Shown: in pieces, positions 7,842 through 16,272 of the stretch
Layout of the letters: every line of letters starts with the position of its first letter
How positions within the stretch are numbered: the stretch's first letter is position 1
Source: Streptomyces sp. AC512_CC834
GTDB lineage: Bacteria; Actinomycetota; Actinomycetes; Streptomycetales; Streptomycetaceae
NCBI RefSeq assembly: GCF_019049325.1
Contig: NZ_JAGMUO010000087.1
Coordinates: 4,865-58,725, forward strand
Direction: 5' to 3'
Length of the DNA: 53,861 nt
Notes under the pieces: model-generated
Database searches by the model: none
What the model saw: only the letters and a program-made list of their open reading frames with translations
What the model was told of the DNA's origin: nothing
Translations under genes and position numbers: made by a program

Positions 7842-9234
7842 GCCGGTGAGTCTCGCGAGCGAGGCGGAGCGGCTGGACGCCGCGGACGGGCTCGCGGCCC
7901 TGCGCGAGCGTTTCGTCCTCGACGACGTGACGTACCTGGACGGCAACTCGCTGGGCGCCCTCCCGGCACACGTCCCCGCGCGCGTGGAGGACGTCGTACG
8001 GCGTCAGTGGGGCGAGCTGCGCATCCGGTCCTGGGAGGAGAGCGGCTGGTGGACCGCGCCCGAGCGGATCGGCGACCGGATCGCCCCGCTGGTCGGCGCG
8101 GCGGCCGGGCAGGTCGTGGTGGGCGACTCGACGAGCGTGAACGTCTTCAAGGCCCTCGTCGCCGCCGTGCGCATGGCGCGGGGGGACGGTACACGCCGTG
8201 AGGGCGGTGTCGGCGGTGTCGGCGGTGTCGGCGGCGCGGGCAGTACGGGCGGCGCAGGTGGTGTCGGCGGCGCGGGCGGCGCAGGCCGTGAGGGCGGTGC
8301 GGGCGGTGTCGGTGGCGCGGACGGTGTGCGCCGTGGGGGCGGTGCAGGCGCCGCGACCGGTGCGGGCGGTGCGGGCCGGGACGAGATCCTCGTCGACGCC
8401 ACCACCTTCCCCACGGACGGGTACATCGCCGAGTCCGCGGCCCGGATGACGGGCTGCGCCCTGTGCCCGGTCACCCCGGCCGAGATGGCCTCGGCGCTGG
8501 CGGACCGGGGGGACCGGATCGCCGCCGTGCTGCTCAACCACGTCGACTACCGCACCGGCCGGCTGCACGACCTGCCCGGCCTCACGGCGGCAGTGCACGC
8601 GGCCGGGGCGTACGTCGTCTGGGACCTGTGCCACAGCGCGGGCGCGCTGCCGGTCGGGCTCGACGAGCACGGTGTCGACCTGGCGGTCGGCTGCACCTAC
8701 AAGTACCTCAACGGCGGCCCCGGCTCGCCCGCCTACCTGTACGTGCGCCGCGACCTCCAGCACCGTTTCGACTCCCCGCTGCCGGGCTGGAACTCGCACG
8801 CCGAGCCCTTCGGCATGCGCCCCGCGTACGCCCCGGCGTCCGGTGCGGTGCGCGGCAGGGTCGGCACGCCGGACATCCTCTCCCTGCTCGCCCTGGAGGC
8901 GGCGCTGGACGTGTGGGACGAGGCAGGGGTCTCGGTGGCGGCGGTGCGGGCCAAGTCCCTGGCGCTGACGGACTTCTTCCTGCGCTGCGTCGGGGCGTAC
9001 GTCCCGTACGGCCGGGTGGAGTCGCTGACGCCGGGGTCGCACGCGGAGCGGGGCAGCCAGGTCGCGCTGCGCTGCGACGACGCCGGTGAGGTGATGAAGC
9101 GGCTGATCGAGCGCGGCGTGGTCGGGGACTACCGCGCTCCGGACGTGCTGCGCTTCGGCTTCACCCCGCTGTACGTCGGTTTCGCGGACGTGGAGCGGGC
9201 GGCGCGGGTGCTGGCCCGGACGCTGGTGCGTTGA
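7834..9234 (+). CDS. kynU: Kynureninase with a Gly-rich low-complexity insert
   Basis: This PLP enzyme cleaves kynurenine to anthranilate and alanine. Motifs seen: YLDGNSLGALP near residue 40, the DLCHSAGALPVGLDEHGVDL segment, and VGCTYKYLNGGPGS with the PLP-binding lysine, then PGWNSHAEPFGM. The product is 466 residues, about 60 longer than usual. The excess is a Gly/Ala/Val repeat at about residues 120-182, between the KALVAAVRMARG helix and DEILVDATTFPTDGY, two segments normally joined by a few residues. The insert lies on the surface side of the large domain, so activity may survive. It is cotranscribed with the dioxygenase gene. Confidence 0.93.
   Translation: MSEPVSLASEAERLDAADGLAALRERFVLDDVTYLDGNSLGALPAHVPARVEDVVRRQWGELRIRSWEESGWWTAPERIGDRIAPLVGAAAGQVVVGDSTSVNVFKALVAAVRMARGDGTRREGGVGGVGGVGGAGSTGGAGGVGGAGGAGREGGAGGVGGADGVRRGGGAGAATGAGGAGRDEILVDATTFPTDGYIAESAARMTGCALCPVTPAEMASALADRGDRIAAVLLNHVDYRTGRLHDLPGLTAAVHAAGAYVVWDLCHSAGALPVGLDEHGVDLAVGCTYKYLNGGPGSPAYLYVRRDLQHRFDSPLPGWNSHAEPFGMRPAYAPASGAVRGRVGTPDILSLLALEAALDVWDEAGVSVAAVRAKSLALTDFFLRCVGAYVPYGRVESLTPGSHAERGSQVALRCDDAGEVMKRLIERGVVGDYRAPDVLRFGFTPLYVGFADVERAARVLARTLVR
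8191..8380 (+). repeat. In-frame G/C-rich minisatellite inside kynU
   Basis: About 190 bp of 9-bp units close to GGCGGTGTC / GGCGGTGCG, encoding GGV/GGA triplets with a few interruptions (STGG, REGG, VRRGG). The frame is kept throughout. Repeat slippage is the likely source. Confidence 0.85.
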
Positions 9235-9384
9235 GTCGCGGGGTGGGGGCCGGGCGAACCGTCTGGCCCTCACCCTGCGTCACATCCCCATGTCCGCGCA
9301 CGTCATCGGCCTGATACCGTCCCGGCAACGGCCGATTTCATTCTTCCGGTCCGCCAACACCGTTTTGCCGCTGAGAGGTTGAGC

Positions 9385-10275
9385 ATGCCGGACGCCGCCG
9401 CAGAACCGGGCACCGCTGCCGCGAGGGACGCCGCGGAGGAGAAATCGGCCCTCTCCCACCCGGCGGTCGGGCCCGACAGCACCGCCGGTTACGGCGACCA
9501 CCCCGACCAGGTGATCGACTTCTACGTACCGCGCGGACCGGCGGGCCCGGGTGAGGCCGCTCCCGTCGTGGTGGTCCTGCACGGAGGCTCGTGGCGCGCC
9601 CCGTACGACCGGCGTCATGTCAGCCCGTTCGCCGGCTTCCTGGCCCACCGGGGCCTCGCCGTGGCCAGCGTGGAGTACCGCCGCGGTACGCAGAGCGCGG
9701 GCGGTGATCCCGTAGCGGGGCGCTGGCCCGACACCTTCGACGACGTGGCCGCGGCACTGGACGCGTTGCCGGGCCTGGTACGGCGACACCTGCCGGAGGC
9801 CGACGCGCGCCGTGTGGTGCTCACCGGCCACTCCGCCGGCGGGCATCTCGCCCTGTGGGCGGCCGCCCGGCACCTGCTGCCGGCCGACGCCCCGTGGCGC
9901 ACCGACCGCCCGGCACCGCTGCGCGGTGTGGTCGCCCTCGCGCCGATCGCCGACTTCGAGGTCGCCGACCAGCTCGACGTGTGCGGGGGCGCGGCGCGGC
10001 AACTCCTGGGCGGAAGAGAGATGTTCGCGCAGCGCCGGCCCTATGCCGACCCCGCTCTGCTGCTGCCCACCGGGATCGCGACGACCCTCGTCCAGGGCCG
10101 TGCCGACGTGGACGTTCCGCAGGCGGTCGCCGAGGCGTACGCCGACGCGGCGGCGAAGGCCGGGGAGGTGGTGGGCGTGACGCTGCTGGAGGACGTCGGC
10201 CACTACCCGCTGATCGACCCGGCGGCGGACGCGTGCGCGGTGGTGGCGGAGGAGATCGCGCAGTTGGCGTGGTGA
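9385..10275 (+). CDS. Alpha/beta hydrolase, probable kynurenine formamidase (arylformamidase)
   Basis: A 296-residue alpha/beta hydrolase. It has the HGGSWR oxyanion motif typical of bacterial and eukaryotic formamidases of the esterase type, the nucleophile elbow LTGHSAGGH, an acid in QGRADVDVP and a catalytic His in DVGHYPLID. Position directly after dioxygenase and kynureninase genes argues that it removes the formyl group from N-formylkynurenine, completing Trp to anthranilate. The start is ATG 9385, which follows GAGAGG by 6 nt, rather than TTG 9379. The 150-bp gap before it holds a 7-bp inverted repeat (9305-9311 with 9330-9336) that may be an operator. A general esterase is the alternative. 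Confidence 0.8.
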   Translation: MPDAAAEPGTAAARDAAEEKSALSHPAVGPDSTAGYGDHPDQVIDFYVPRGPAGPGEAAPVVVVLHGGSWRAPYDRRHVSPFAGFLAHRGLAVASVEYRRGTQSAGGDPVAGRWPDTFDDVAAALDALPGLVRRHLPEADARRVVLTGHSAGGHLALWAAARHLLPADAPWRTDRPAPLRGVVALAPIADFEVADQLDVCGGAARQLLGGREMFAQRRPYADPALLLPTGIATTLVQGRADVDVPQAVAEAYADAAAKAGEVVGVTLLEDVGHYPLIDPAADACAVVAEEIAQLAW

Positions 10276-10349
10276 GCGGGCGGGGAGGGTGCGTCATGAA
10301 AAGCGTGAACAGTTTCCCCGAGAGTGCTCACGGCCCGCTCAAATGAGCC

Positions 10350-10394
10350 GGGTACGGGTATAGGTACGGGTGTCGTACCCGTACCCGTAATACC
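10350..10394. promoter_or_regulatory. Complex inverted repeat with two alternative left arms
   Basis: Two direct copies of GGTACGGGT (10351-10359 and 10363-10371) are followed by the complementary ACCCGTACC (10377-10385). The right arm can pair with the near copy (9 bp, loop GTCGT, plus an outer GGTAT/ATACC stem) or with the far copy (11 bp, 10350-10360 with 10376-10386). It lies in the 230-bp gap between the formamidase-like gene and the next gene. It could be a terminator, an operator or an RNA switch. Confidence 0.6.
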
Positions 10395-10505
10395 TGAGAG
10401 CTAGCCGCCAGGTGAGCTCCCCGGCGGGACGCGGGTTACCCGGCCCGATTCATAACTTCCCTTTCAGACAGGCCCGATGGACGGGCACGCTGGAGGGGAG
10501 CGGCC

Positions 10506-11501
10506 ATGGGGCCCGGGACGACGGTACGTTGGCGGCGGCGGCGTGTGGGCGGCGGCTGGCGCCGCGCCGTTTGCGCCGCCCTCATCGCCGGTGCCGTAGT
10601 GCTCCCCCTCTCGGCTGCCGCGCGGCCCGAGATCCCCGCCCCGGCTCCCGCCATACTGGCGGCCCCGACGGCCGCCACGCTGGACGAGACGTACGCCGCG
10701 AATCGGGCCAACGCGGCGGAGGCCTCCCGGATGGCCGCGGGCCACGGCGACCGGCACCGCGCGGCGGCGGACCGTGCGATGGCCGACCGGTCCCGCCACC
10801 TCCTCGCCTTCGACGGCCGGGGCGCCGGACTGGCCACCCAGGTCTTCGGCGACCTGGCGCACGCCGACCGCGTCGCCGCTCTGGTCCCGGGCTCCGACAC
10901 CAGCCTCGACACGTACGGCCGGTTTCGCGCCGCCGCCCTCGCCCTGCACCGGCAGCTCGTCGCCGAGGCTCCCGCGGGGACGCGCACAGCCGTCGTGGCC
11001 TGGCTGGGCTACGAGACGCCGGGCACCGTCAGCACGACGGTCGCCACGACCGACCGCGCCGACCGGGCCGCCCCCGAGCTGCGCGCCCTGGTGGCCGACC
11101 TGCGCCGGATCACCGGCCCCGGCACCCGTCTCACCCTCCTCTGCCACTCCTACGGCTCGGTGGTCTGCGCCCGCGCCGCCGACGGCCTGGACGTCGCCGA
11201 CATCGTCCTGGTCGGCAGCCCCGGCACCGGCGCCGACACCGCCGCGAGCCTGCACACCGGCGCCCGGATATGGGCGGCACGGGGCGCCGACGACTGGGTG
11301 GAGCACGTTCCGCACGCGAGCGCGGACCTGTTCGGCACCACGGTCGGCTTCGGCACCGACCCGCTCTCCCCGAACTTCGGCGCCCGCGTCTTCGACGCCG
11401 GCGACGGCGGCCACAGCGACTACTTCGACACCGGCTCCCTCTCCCTGACGAACCTGGCCCGGATCGCCCTGGGCGAGACCACGGAGGTGACCCATGACTG
11501 A
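10506..11501 (+). CDS. Secreted or membrane-tethered alpha/beta hydrolase, DUF1023 family
   Basis: A 331-residue protein beginning with a very basic stretch and a hydrophobic segment (AVCAALIAGAVVLPLSAAA), a probable signal peptide or anchor. The C-terminal half has the DUF1023 hydrolase pattern: LAWLGY-like VVAWLGYETPGT, the nucleophile elbow LCHSYGSVVC, and a late GHSDYFD motif. Helical sequence of about 80 residues precedes it. The substrate is unknown. A strong GGAGGGGAG site precedes ATG 10506. The gene overlaps the following acyltransferase gene by 8 bp, so they probably act together at the cell envelope. Confidence 0.78.
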   Translation: MGPGTTVRWRRRRVGGGWRRAVCAALIAGAVVLPLSAAARPEIPAPAPAILAAPTAATLDETYAANRANAAEASRMAAGHGDRHRAAADRAMADRSRHLLAFDGRGAGLATQVFGDLAHADRVAALVPGSDTSLDTYGRFRAAALALHRQLVAEAPAGTRTAVVAWLGYETPGTVSTTVATTDRADRAAPELRALVADLRRITGPGTRLTLLCHSYGSVVCARAADGLDVADIVLVGSPGTGADTAASLHTGARIWAARGADDWVEHVPHASADLFGTTVGFGTDPLSPNFGARVFDAGDGGHSDYFDTGSLSLTNLARIALGETTEVTHD

Positions 11502-12732
11502 CCTGACCCCGGCCTTCCTCACGCACCCGGTTTCGCGGCCGGCCACCGCACCGCGCGGCACACTGTGCCGCGCCGCCGCCCGCGTGGACGCCGCCACGCC
11601 GGTGTCGCGGGACCGGGCCGTCGACGCCCTGCGCGCCTTCGCCATCCTCGGGGTGGTCCTCGGGCACTGGCTGGTGACGGCCCTGGTCGCCGACGGCGGC
11701 ACCCTGCACGCGGCCAGCCCGCTGCGGGACATGCCCTGGCTGGCCCCGGTCTCCTGGGCCTTCCAGACGCTCGCCGTGTTCTTCCTGGTGGGTGGCCATG
11801 TCGCCACCCGCGGATACGCGTCGGCCCGTGCCCGGGGCGAGTCCTACGTCCGCTGGCTGACCGCCCGGCTGTCCCGCCTCTTCCGACCGGTCATGGCCGT
11901 CCTCGGCCTGTGGACGGTGATGGCGGCGCTGCTGCTCCTGACGGGCGCGGAGTACGTGACCGTCCACACGCTGTTGAAGCTGGCCCTGTCCCCGATGTGG
12001 TTCCTGCTGGTGTTCGCCGCGCTGACCGCGGCGACGCCGTTGCTGACCCGGTTGCATCCGCTGTGGCCGCTGGTCGTTGTCCTCCACATAGACCTGCTGC
12101 GTTTCGGTTTCGGCGCACCTTCCTGGCTCGGCCGGGTCAACCTCGCGGCCGGCTGGCTGGTCCCCTACTGCCTGGGCGCCGCCTGGACCCGAGGCGAACT
12201 GGACCGCCGCCGCGCGGGCTGGATCCTGCTCACCGGCGGTACGGCGGCGACCGCGGCGCTCGTCGCCTGGGCGGGCTACCCGGCGTCGATGGTCGGCGTC
12301 CCCGGCGCGCCGGTGTCGAACCTCAATCCGCCGACCCTGGCCGCCGTCACCTTCGGCCTGGCGCAGTGCGGCCTGGCCCTGCTGCTGTGCGAGTGGCTGC
12401 GCCGTGCGATGCGGTGTCCTGTGGCGTGGGCGGCGGTCGCGCTGGTCAACCTCTCCGCGATGACGATCTTCCTCTGGCACCAGACCGCGCTGATGGCGAC
12501 CACGGCCACGGGCCTCCTGGTGGGCCGGCTGCCCGGCCTGCACACGGTTCCCGACGGCTTGGACTGGGTCGCGGCGCGGTTCGTCTGGCTCCCGGTGTTC
12601 GCGCTGGTCCTGGCCGGCTGCTGGGCCACCTTCCGCTCCTGCGAGCGTGGTGGTGTCCGGCGCCGCTCCCGGGTCGTCCGTACGCATCGCCCACAGGGCC
12701 GGACGAGTACGGCGGGTGCACGTCATGTCTAG
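11494..12732 (+). CDS. Acyltransferase 3 family membrane protein
   Basis: A 412-residue polytopic membrane protein with about ten hydrophobic segments. The N-terminal RDRAVDALRAFAILGVVLGHW, containing the conserved His after the first helix, is typical of acyltransferase-3 proteins, which move acyl groups onto sugars, lipids or antibiotics at the membrane. The DUF1023 gene immediately upstream overlaps it, and a histidine kinase gene follows with an 8-bp overlap. That arrangement suggests the two-component pair may sense or control an envelope modification. Confidence 0.82.
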   Translation: MTDLTPAFLTHPVSRPATAPRGTLCRAAARVDAATPVSRDRAVDALRAFAILGVVLGHWLVTALVADGGTLHAASPLRDMPWLAPVSWAFQTLAVFFLVGGHVATRGYASARARGESYVRWLTARLSRLFRPVMAVLGLWTVMAALLLLTGAEYVTVHTLLKLALSPMWFLLVFAALTAATPLLTRLHPLWPLVVVLHIDLLRFGFGAPSWLGRVNLAAGWLVPYCLGAAWTRGELDRRRAGWILLTGGTAATAALVAWAGYPASMVGVPGAPVSNLNPPTLAAVTFGLAQCGLALLLCEWLRRAMRCPVAWAAVALVNLSAMTIFLWHQTALMATTATGLLVGRLPGLHTVPDGLDWVAARFVWLPVFALVLAGCWATFRSCERGGVRRRSRVVRTHRPQGRTSTAGARHV

Positions 12733-14128
12733 GGTGGGGCCCGTGAAGCGAAGGGGGAAACGGCAATGGGCCTGGTCCCGGGCCCGGGCCGATCGCGTAC
12801 TGCGCGTGCTCCACGACGACCTGTGGACCTGGCGGGCGGACCCGCTGCCGCCGTCGGTGTGGCTGCGCTGGTTTCCGCACGGGGTGGTGTGTCTGGCGGC
12901 GCTCGGGGTGCTGCTCGGTGACGCCGCCCAACTCGGCGACAACGGCGGGGTCGATCCCGGGTTCGCCTTCCTGATCGGTGTCACCCAGGCCGGCGCGATG
13001 GTGCTCGCGCTGTGGCGTCCGGTCGCGGCGTGGTGGCTCTCGATGGCGGCCATGCTGGTGGGCGCCACCGCCGTGCGGGCGGAGATGGTCCCGGGCGGCC
13101 ACGAGTTCACCTGGCCCTGGACGGCCGCCGGACTCATCGGTCACCTGTTCGTCATGCTGCTGCTCGCGCTGCGGGTCCCCACCCGGGTGTCCGTTGAGGC
13201 CCTGACCCTGACCGCACTCTGCACCTATGTCCTGCAGGGCCTGGTGGGCGCGCCGAACTACCTGCCGACGGGCCAGCTCGCCGTCATCCTGTTCGCGGTC
13301 GTCGTCGTCCTCGGCATGGCCCTGCGCGGTCGCAGAGAAGCGCGCACGCAGTTGGCGCAGCAGACCTCGCTGACCGCCGAGGAGCGGGCCCGGCGCACCC
13401 TGCTGGAGGAGCGCAGCCGTATCGCGCGCGAGCTGCACGACGTGGTCGCCCATCACATGTCCGTGATCTCCATCCAGGCCCAGGTGGCCCCGCACCTCGT
13501 CGAGAACCCGCCGGACGAGCTGAAGGAGAACCTCGCGGGCATCCGGCAGAACGCGCTGGAGGCGCTGACCGAGCTGCGCCGCGTGCTGGGAGTGCTGCGC
13601 TCCGAGCACCCGGACGCGTTGGAGGCGCCCGAGGGGGGCGACGCCGTTCCGCACGCCCCGCAGCCCACCCTGGACCGGCTCGACGCGCTGGTGGAGAACA
13701 CCCGGGCCGCCGGGCTGACCGTCGCCACCGGTACGAGCGGGACGCGCAGATCGCTCCCGCCCGGCGTGGAGCTGTCGGCGTACCGGATCGTGCAGGAGGC
13801 GCTCAGCAACGTGCTGCGGCACGCGCCGGGCGCGAGTGCCCGGGTCCACCTCACCCACCTTCCGATCGGGCTGCGTGTGGAGGTCTCCAACACCCGGCCG
13901 AAGCGCGCACCGGCGCCGTCACAGGGGGCCGGGCACGGGCTGCTCGGCATGCGGGAGCGGGTGGCGATGCTCGACGGCACCCTGACGGCGCACCCGCTGC
14001 CGGACGGCGGCTACCAGGTGGCGGCGTTCCTGCCGGTAGACGGCCCCGCCCCGGCCACCGACGCCCCGGCCACCGATCACCCCACCGACCACTCCACCGC
14101 TCCCTTCACCGAGGACGACTCCCCATGA
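12725..14128 (+). CDS. NarL-type sensor histidine kinase (first of two)
   Basis: A membrane sensor kinase of the HisKA_3 family. The N-terminal 170 residues hold about five hydrophobic segments with little extracytoplasmic sequence, so the signal is probably sensed in the membrane. The H-box is ERSRIARELHDVVAHHMSV and an HATPase domain follows (ELSAYRIVQEALSNVLRHAP, then GHGLLGMRERVAML). Start ATG 12725 overlaps the acyltransferase stop; GTG 12743, preceded by AGGGTGG, is an equally good choice. It overlaps the response regulator gene by ATGA. It closely resembles the kinase at 14926, suggesting a tandem duplication. Confidence 0.9.
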   Translation: MSRVGPVKRRGKRQWAWSRARADRVLRVLHDDLWTWRADPLPPSVWLRWFPHGVVCLAALGVLLGDAAQLGDNGGVDPGFAFLIGVTQAGAMVLALWRPVAAWWLSMAAMLVGATAVRAEMVPGGHEFTWPWTAAGLIGHLFVMLLLALRVPTRVSVEALTLTALCTYVLQGLVGAPNYLPTGQLAVILFAVVVVLGMALRGRREARTQLAQQTSLTAEERARRTLLEERSRIARELHDVVAHHMSVISIQAQVAPHLVENPPDELKENLAGIRQNALEALTELRRVLGVLRSEHPDALEAPEGGDAVPHAPQPTLDRLDALVENTRAAGLTVATGTSGTRRSLPPGVELSAYRIVQEALSNVLRHAPGASARVHLTHLPIGLRVEVSNTRPKRAPAPSQGAGHGLLGMRERVAMLDGTLTAHPLPDGGYQVAAFLPVDGPAPATDAPATDHPTDHSTAPFTEDDSP

Positions 14129-14811
14129 CGACCAGCAGCAACGGCCGCGTGATCCGCGTGCTGATCGCCGACGACCAGCAGATGGTCCGGCAGGGTTTCA
14201 CCGTGCTGCTCAATACCCAGCCCGACATCGAGGTGATCGGGCAGGCGGTGGACGGCCTGGACGCAGTGGCCAAGGTCGCGGAGCTGGCCCCGGAGGTCGT
14301 CCTGATGGACATCCGGATGCCCGAGCTGGGCGGCATCGAGGCCACCCGGCGCATCACCGGGGCGACCCCGGAGATCAGAGTGCTGGTGCTGACCACCTTC
14401 GACCTCGACGAGTATGTGTACGAGGCGCTGCGGGCGGGGGCGTCCGGGTTCCTGCTGAAGGACGCGTCCGCCGACCAGCTCGCCGAGGCGGTCCGGGTGG
14501 TGGCCGCCGGTGACGCGCTGCTCGCGCCGGGGATCACGCGGCGGCTGATCGCCGAGTTCTCCCGGCTGGACGACCGGCCGCGCGCCCCGTTGAAGGCCCG
14601 GGTCGGTGAGCTGACCGAGCGGGAGACGGAGGTGCTCGCCCTCATCGCGCAGGGCCTGTCGAACGCGGAGATCGCCCAGCGCCTGGTGGTCGCCGAGCAG
14701 ACGGTGAAGACCCATGTGGGCCGGATCCTGGTGAAGCTGGGTCTCAGGGACCGCACGCAGGCGGCGGTGTTCGCGTACGAGTCGGGCCTGGTCCGGCCGG
14801 CGGGATACTGA
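14125..14811 (+). CDS. NarL/LuxR-type response regulator, partner of the upstream kinase
   Basis: A 228-residue cytosolic regulator. The receiver domain has the acidic pair in LIADDQQMVRQGF, the phosphorylated Asp in VVLMDIRMPELGG, a conserved Thr in VLTTFDLDEYVYEAL and the Lys in GFLLKDAS. The LuxR helix-turn-helix occupies the C-terminal 65 residues (LTERETEVLALIAQGLSNAE, TVKTHVGRIL). The ATGA overlap with the kinase gene shows coupling. Highly similar to the regulator at 16269. Confidence 0.93.
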   Translation: MTTSSNGRVIRVLIADDQQMVRQGFTVLLNTQPDIEVIGQAVDGLDAVAKVAELAPEVVLMDIRMPELGGIEATRRITGATPEIRVLVLTTFDLDEYVYEALRAGASGFLLKDASADQLAEAVRVVAAGDALLAPGITRRLIAEFSRLDDRPRAPLKARVGELTERETEVLALIAQGLSNAEIAQRLVVAEQTVKTHVGRILVKLGLRDRTQAAVFAYESGLVRPAGY

Positions 14812-14913
14812 CCGGCCGTGGGAGGCGCCGGGTCGGTCCGTACCTCCGTAGTACCTGAGGCGGATACCGAAGGACCCCTCTCACTGGTGACGACGGCCCA
14901 CTGTCGCGCCGCC

Positions 14914-14919
14914 TACCTT
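14914..14919 (+). promoter_or_regulatory. -10 hexamer of a leaderless promoter for the second kinase gene
   Basis: TACCTT ends 6 nt before GTG 14926 and no ribosome binding site is present, which also fixes the start codon. Confidence 0.5.
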
Positions 14920-14925
14920 GGCAAC

Positions 14926-16272
14926 GTGACCGAGACAACCCAGATGCGGACCCCGCCCCCTGGCGAGGGAGCCGCATCGCGCAGCCCCGAGTACCGCCTC
15001 GCCGTGCGAGCCTTGAGCGGACTGCGCGAGGACCTGTTCAACGACGCCTTCGCCTACCGCCCGCTGCCCCGTATGGCCACGGACGGTCCGTTGATCCGCC
15101 ACCTCCCGGCGCGGGTTCGGCCCCGCGCGGCCCGGATTCCTTACGCGGTGGTCGGGGCGCTCGCGCTGCTGTGCTTCTTCGGCGGTTCGACGACCGGTGG
15201 TGTCTCCGACGGCCTGCTGTCTCTGCTGGCCGGGCTGCTGTGCGCCGTCCCGGTGCTGGCGACGATGGTCCGGCCGGTCGGCGCGTTCTGGCTGTCGATG
15301 GCGGCGACCCCGGTGCTCGCCGTCGTCGGCGGCGAGTGGGGAGACTGGCCCTGGGGGCCCGGCGCGTTCATGTGCCACGTGTCGGTCCTGGCGATCGTCG
15401 CGATACGCACCCGGCCCCGCACGGCCGCGTGGATGTGGGCTCTGACCGCGCTTTACGGTTTCCTCTCCGAGGCCCTGTTCGGCGGCCCTTACGCGGGGAA
15501 TTCGGCCCCACTGCTCGTCTTGACCGCCATCGTCCTGCTCCTGATATCGGTCTGGCACATCCGGCGCGACGCCCGGCAGCAGGTGACCGCCGAGCAGACG
15601 GTCACCGCACACGAACGCTCCCGCCGCACTCTGCTCGAGGAGCGCACCACCATCGCCCGCGAGCTGCACGACGTGGTCGCCCACCACATGTCGGTGGTCG
15701 CCATCCAGGCGGAGGCCGCGCCCTACCGCGTGGCGAATCCGCCGGAGGAGCTGGAGCGGGCCTTCGCCACCATCCGGGAGAACGCGGTGGCGGCCCTCAC
15801 CGAGCTGCGCCGTGTCCTGGGCGTGGTCCGCGCCGAGGACTACGAGGCCCCGGACGCCCCGCAGCCGACGCTGGCCGACCTGGACACCCTGCTCGCCAAT
15901 GTGCGCGAAGCGGGCTTGGCCGTGGACAAGGCGGTGACCGGCGCGGTGCGCGAGCTGCCGCCGGGTGTGGAGCTGTCGGCGTACCGGATCGTGCAGGAGG
16001 CGTTGAGCAACAGCCTGCGGCACGCGCCCGGCGCGACGGCCCGCGTCGAGGTGTCCTACGTACTGGGGGGCCTGGGCCTGCGCGTGGTCAACACCGCCAT
16101 CCCGCCGAACACCCTGGTCAAGCCGTCGCCCGGCGCCGGGCACGGAGTCACCGGTATGCGCGAGCGCGTCTCGATGCTGAACGGCGAGATGACGGCGGGA
16201 CCGACGGACGACGGAGGGTACGAGGTGGCGGTGTTCCTGCCGGTCGTCGCCCAGACCGAGGGTGACGCATGA
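14926..16272 (+). CDS. NarL-type sensor histidine kinase (second of two)
   Basis: A 448-residue kinase with the same layout as the one at 12725: a cytoplasmic N-terminus of about 60 residues, four to five membrane segments, the H-box ERTTIARELHDVVAHHMSV and an HATPase domain (ELSAYRIVQEALSNSLRHAP, GHGVTGMRERVSML). The open frame reaches back to 14818, but GTG 14926 is preferred because a TACCTT hexamer lies 6 nt upstream; ATG 14944 is another option. It overlaps its regulator gene by ATGA. Its own promoter makes it a separate transcription unit from the first pair. Confidence 0.88.
   Translation: MTETTQMRTPPPGEGAASRSPEYRLAVRALSGLREDLFNDAFAYRPLPRMATDGPLIRHLPARVRPRAARIPYAVVGALALLCFFGGSTTGGVSDGLLSLLAGLLCAVPVLATMVRPVGAFWLSMAATPVLAVVGGEWGDWPWGPGAFMCHVSVLAIVAIRTRPRTAAWMWALTALYGFLSEALFGGPYAGNSAPLLVLTAIVLLLISVWHIRRDARQQVTAEQTVTAHERSRRTLLEERTTIARELHDVVAHHMSVVAIQAEAAPYRVANPPEELERAFATIRENAVAALTELRRVLGVVRAEDYEAPDAPQPTLADLDTLLANVREAGLAVDKAVTGAVRELPPGVELSAYRIVQEALSNSLRHAPGATARVEVSYVLGGLGLRVVNTAIPPNTLVKPSPGAGHGVTGMRERVSMLNGEMTAGPTDDGGYEVAVFLPVVAQTEGDA

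Noticed and set aside
7669..9273. Long minus-strand open frame over kynU (and PAPPAPP-like frames over its repeat)
   Set aside because: A G/C-rich third position on the coding strand keeps the antisense frame open. Kynureninase motifs on the plus strand settle the matter.
10299..10355. SigB-type promoter (GTTT with GGGTAC)
   Set aside because: The GTTT and GGGTAC elements are too far apart for the consensus spacing, and the GGGTAC copies belong to the inverted repeat.
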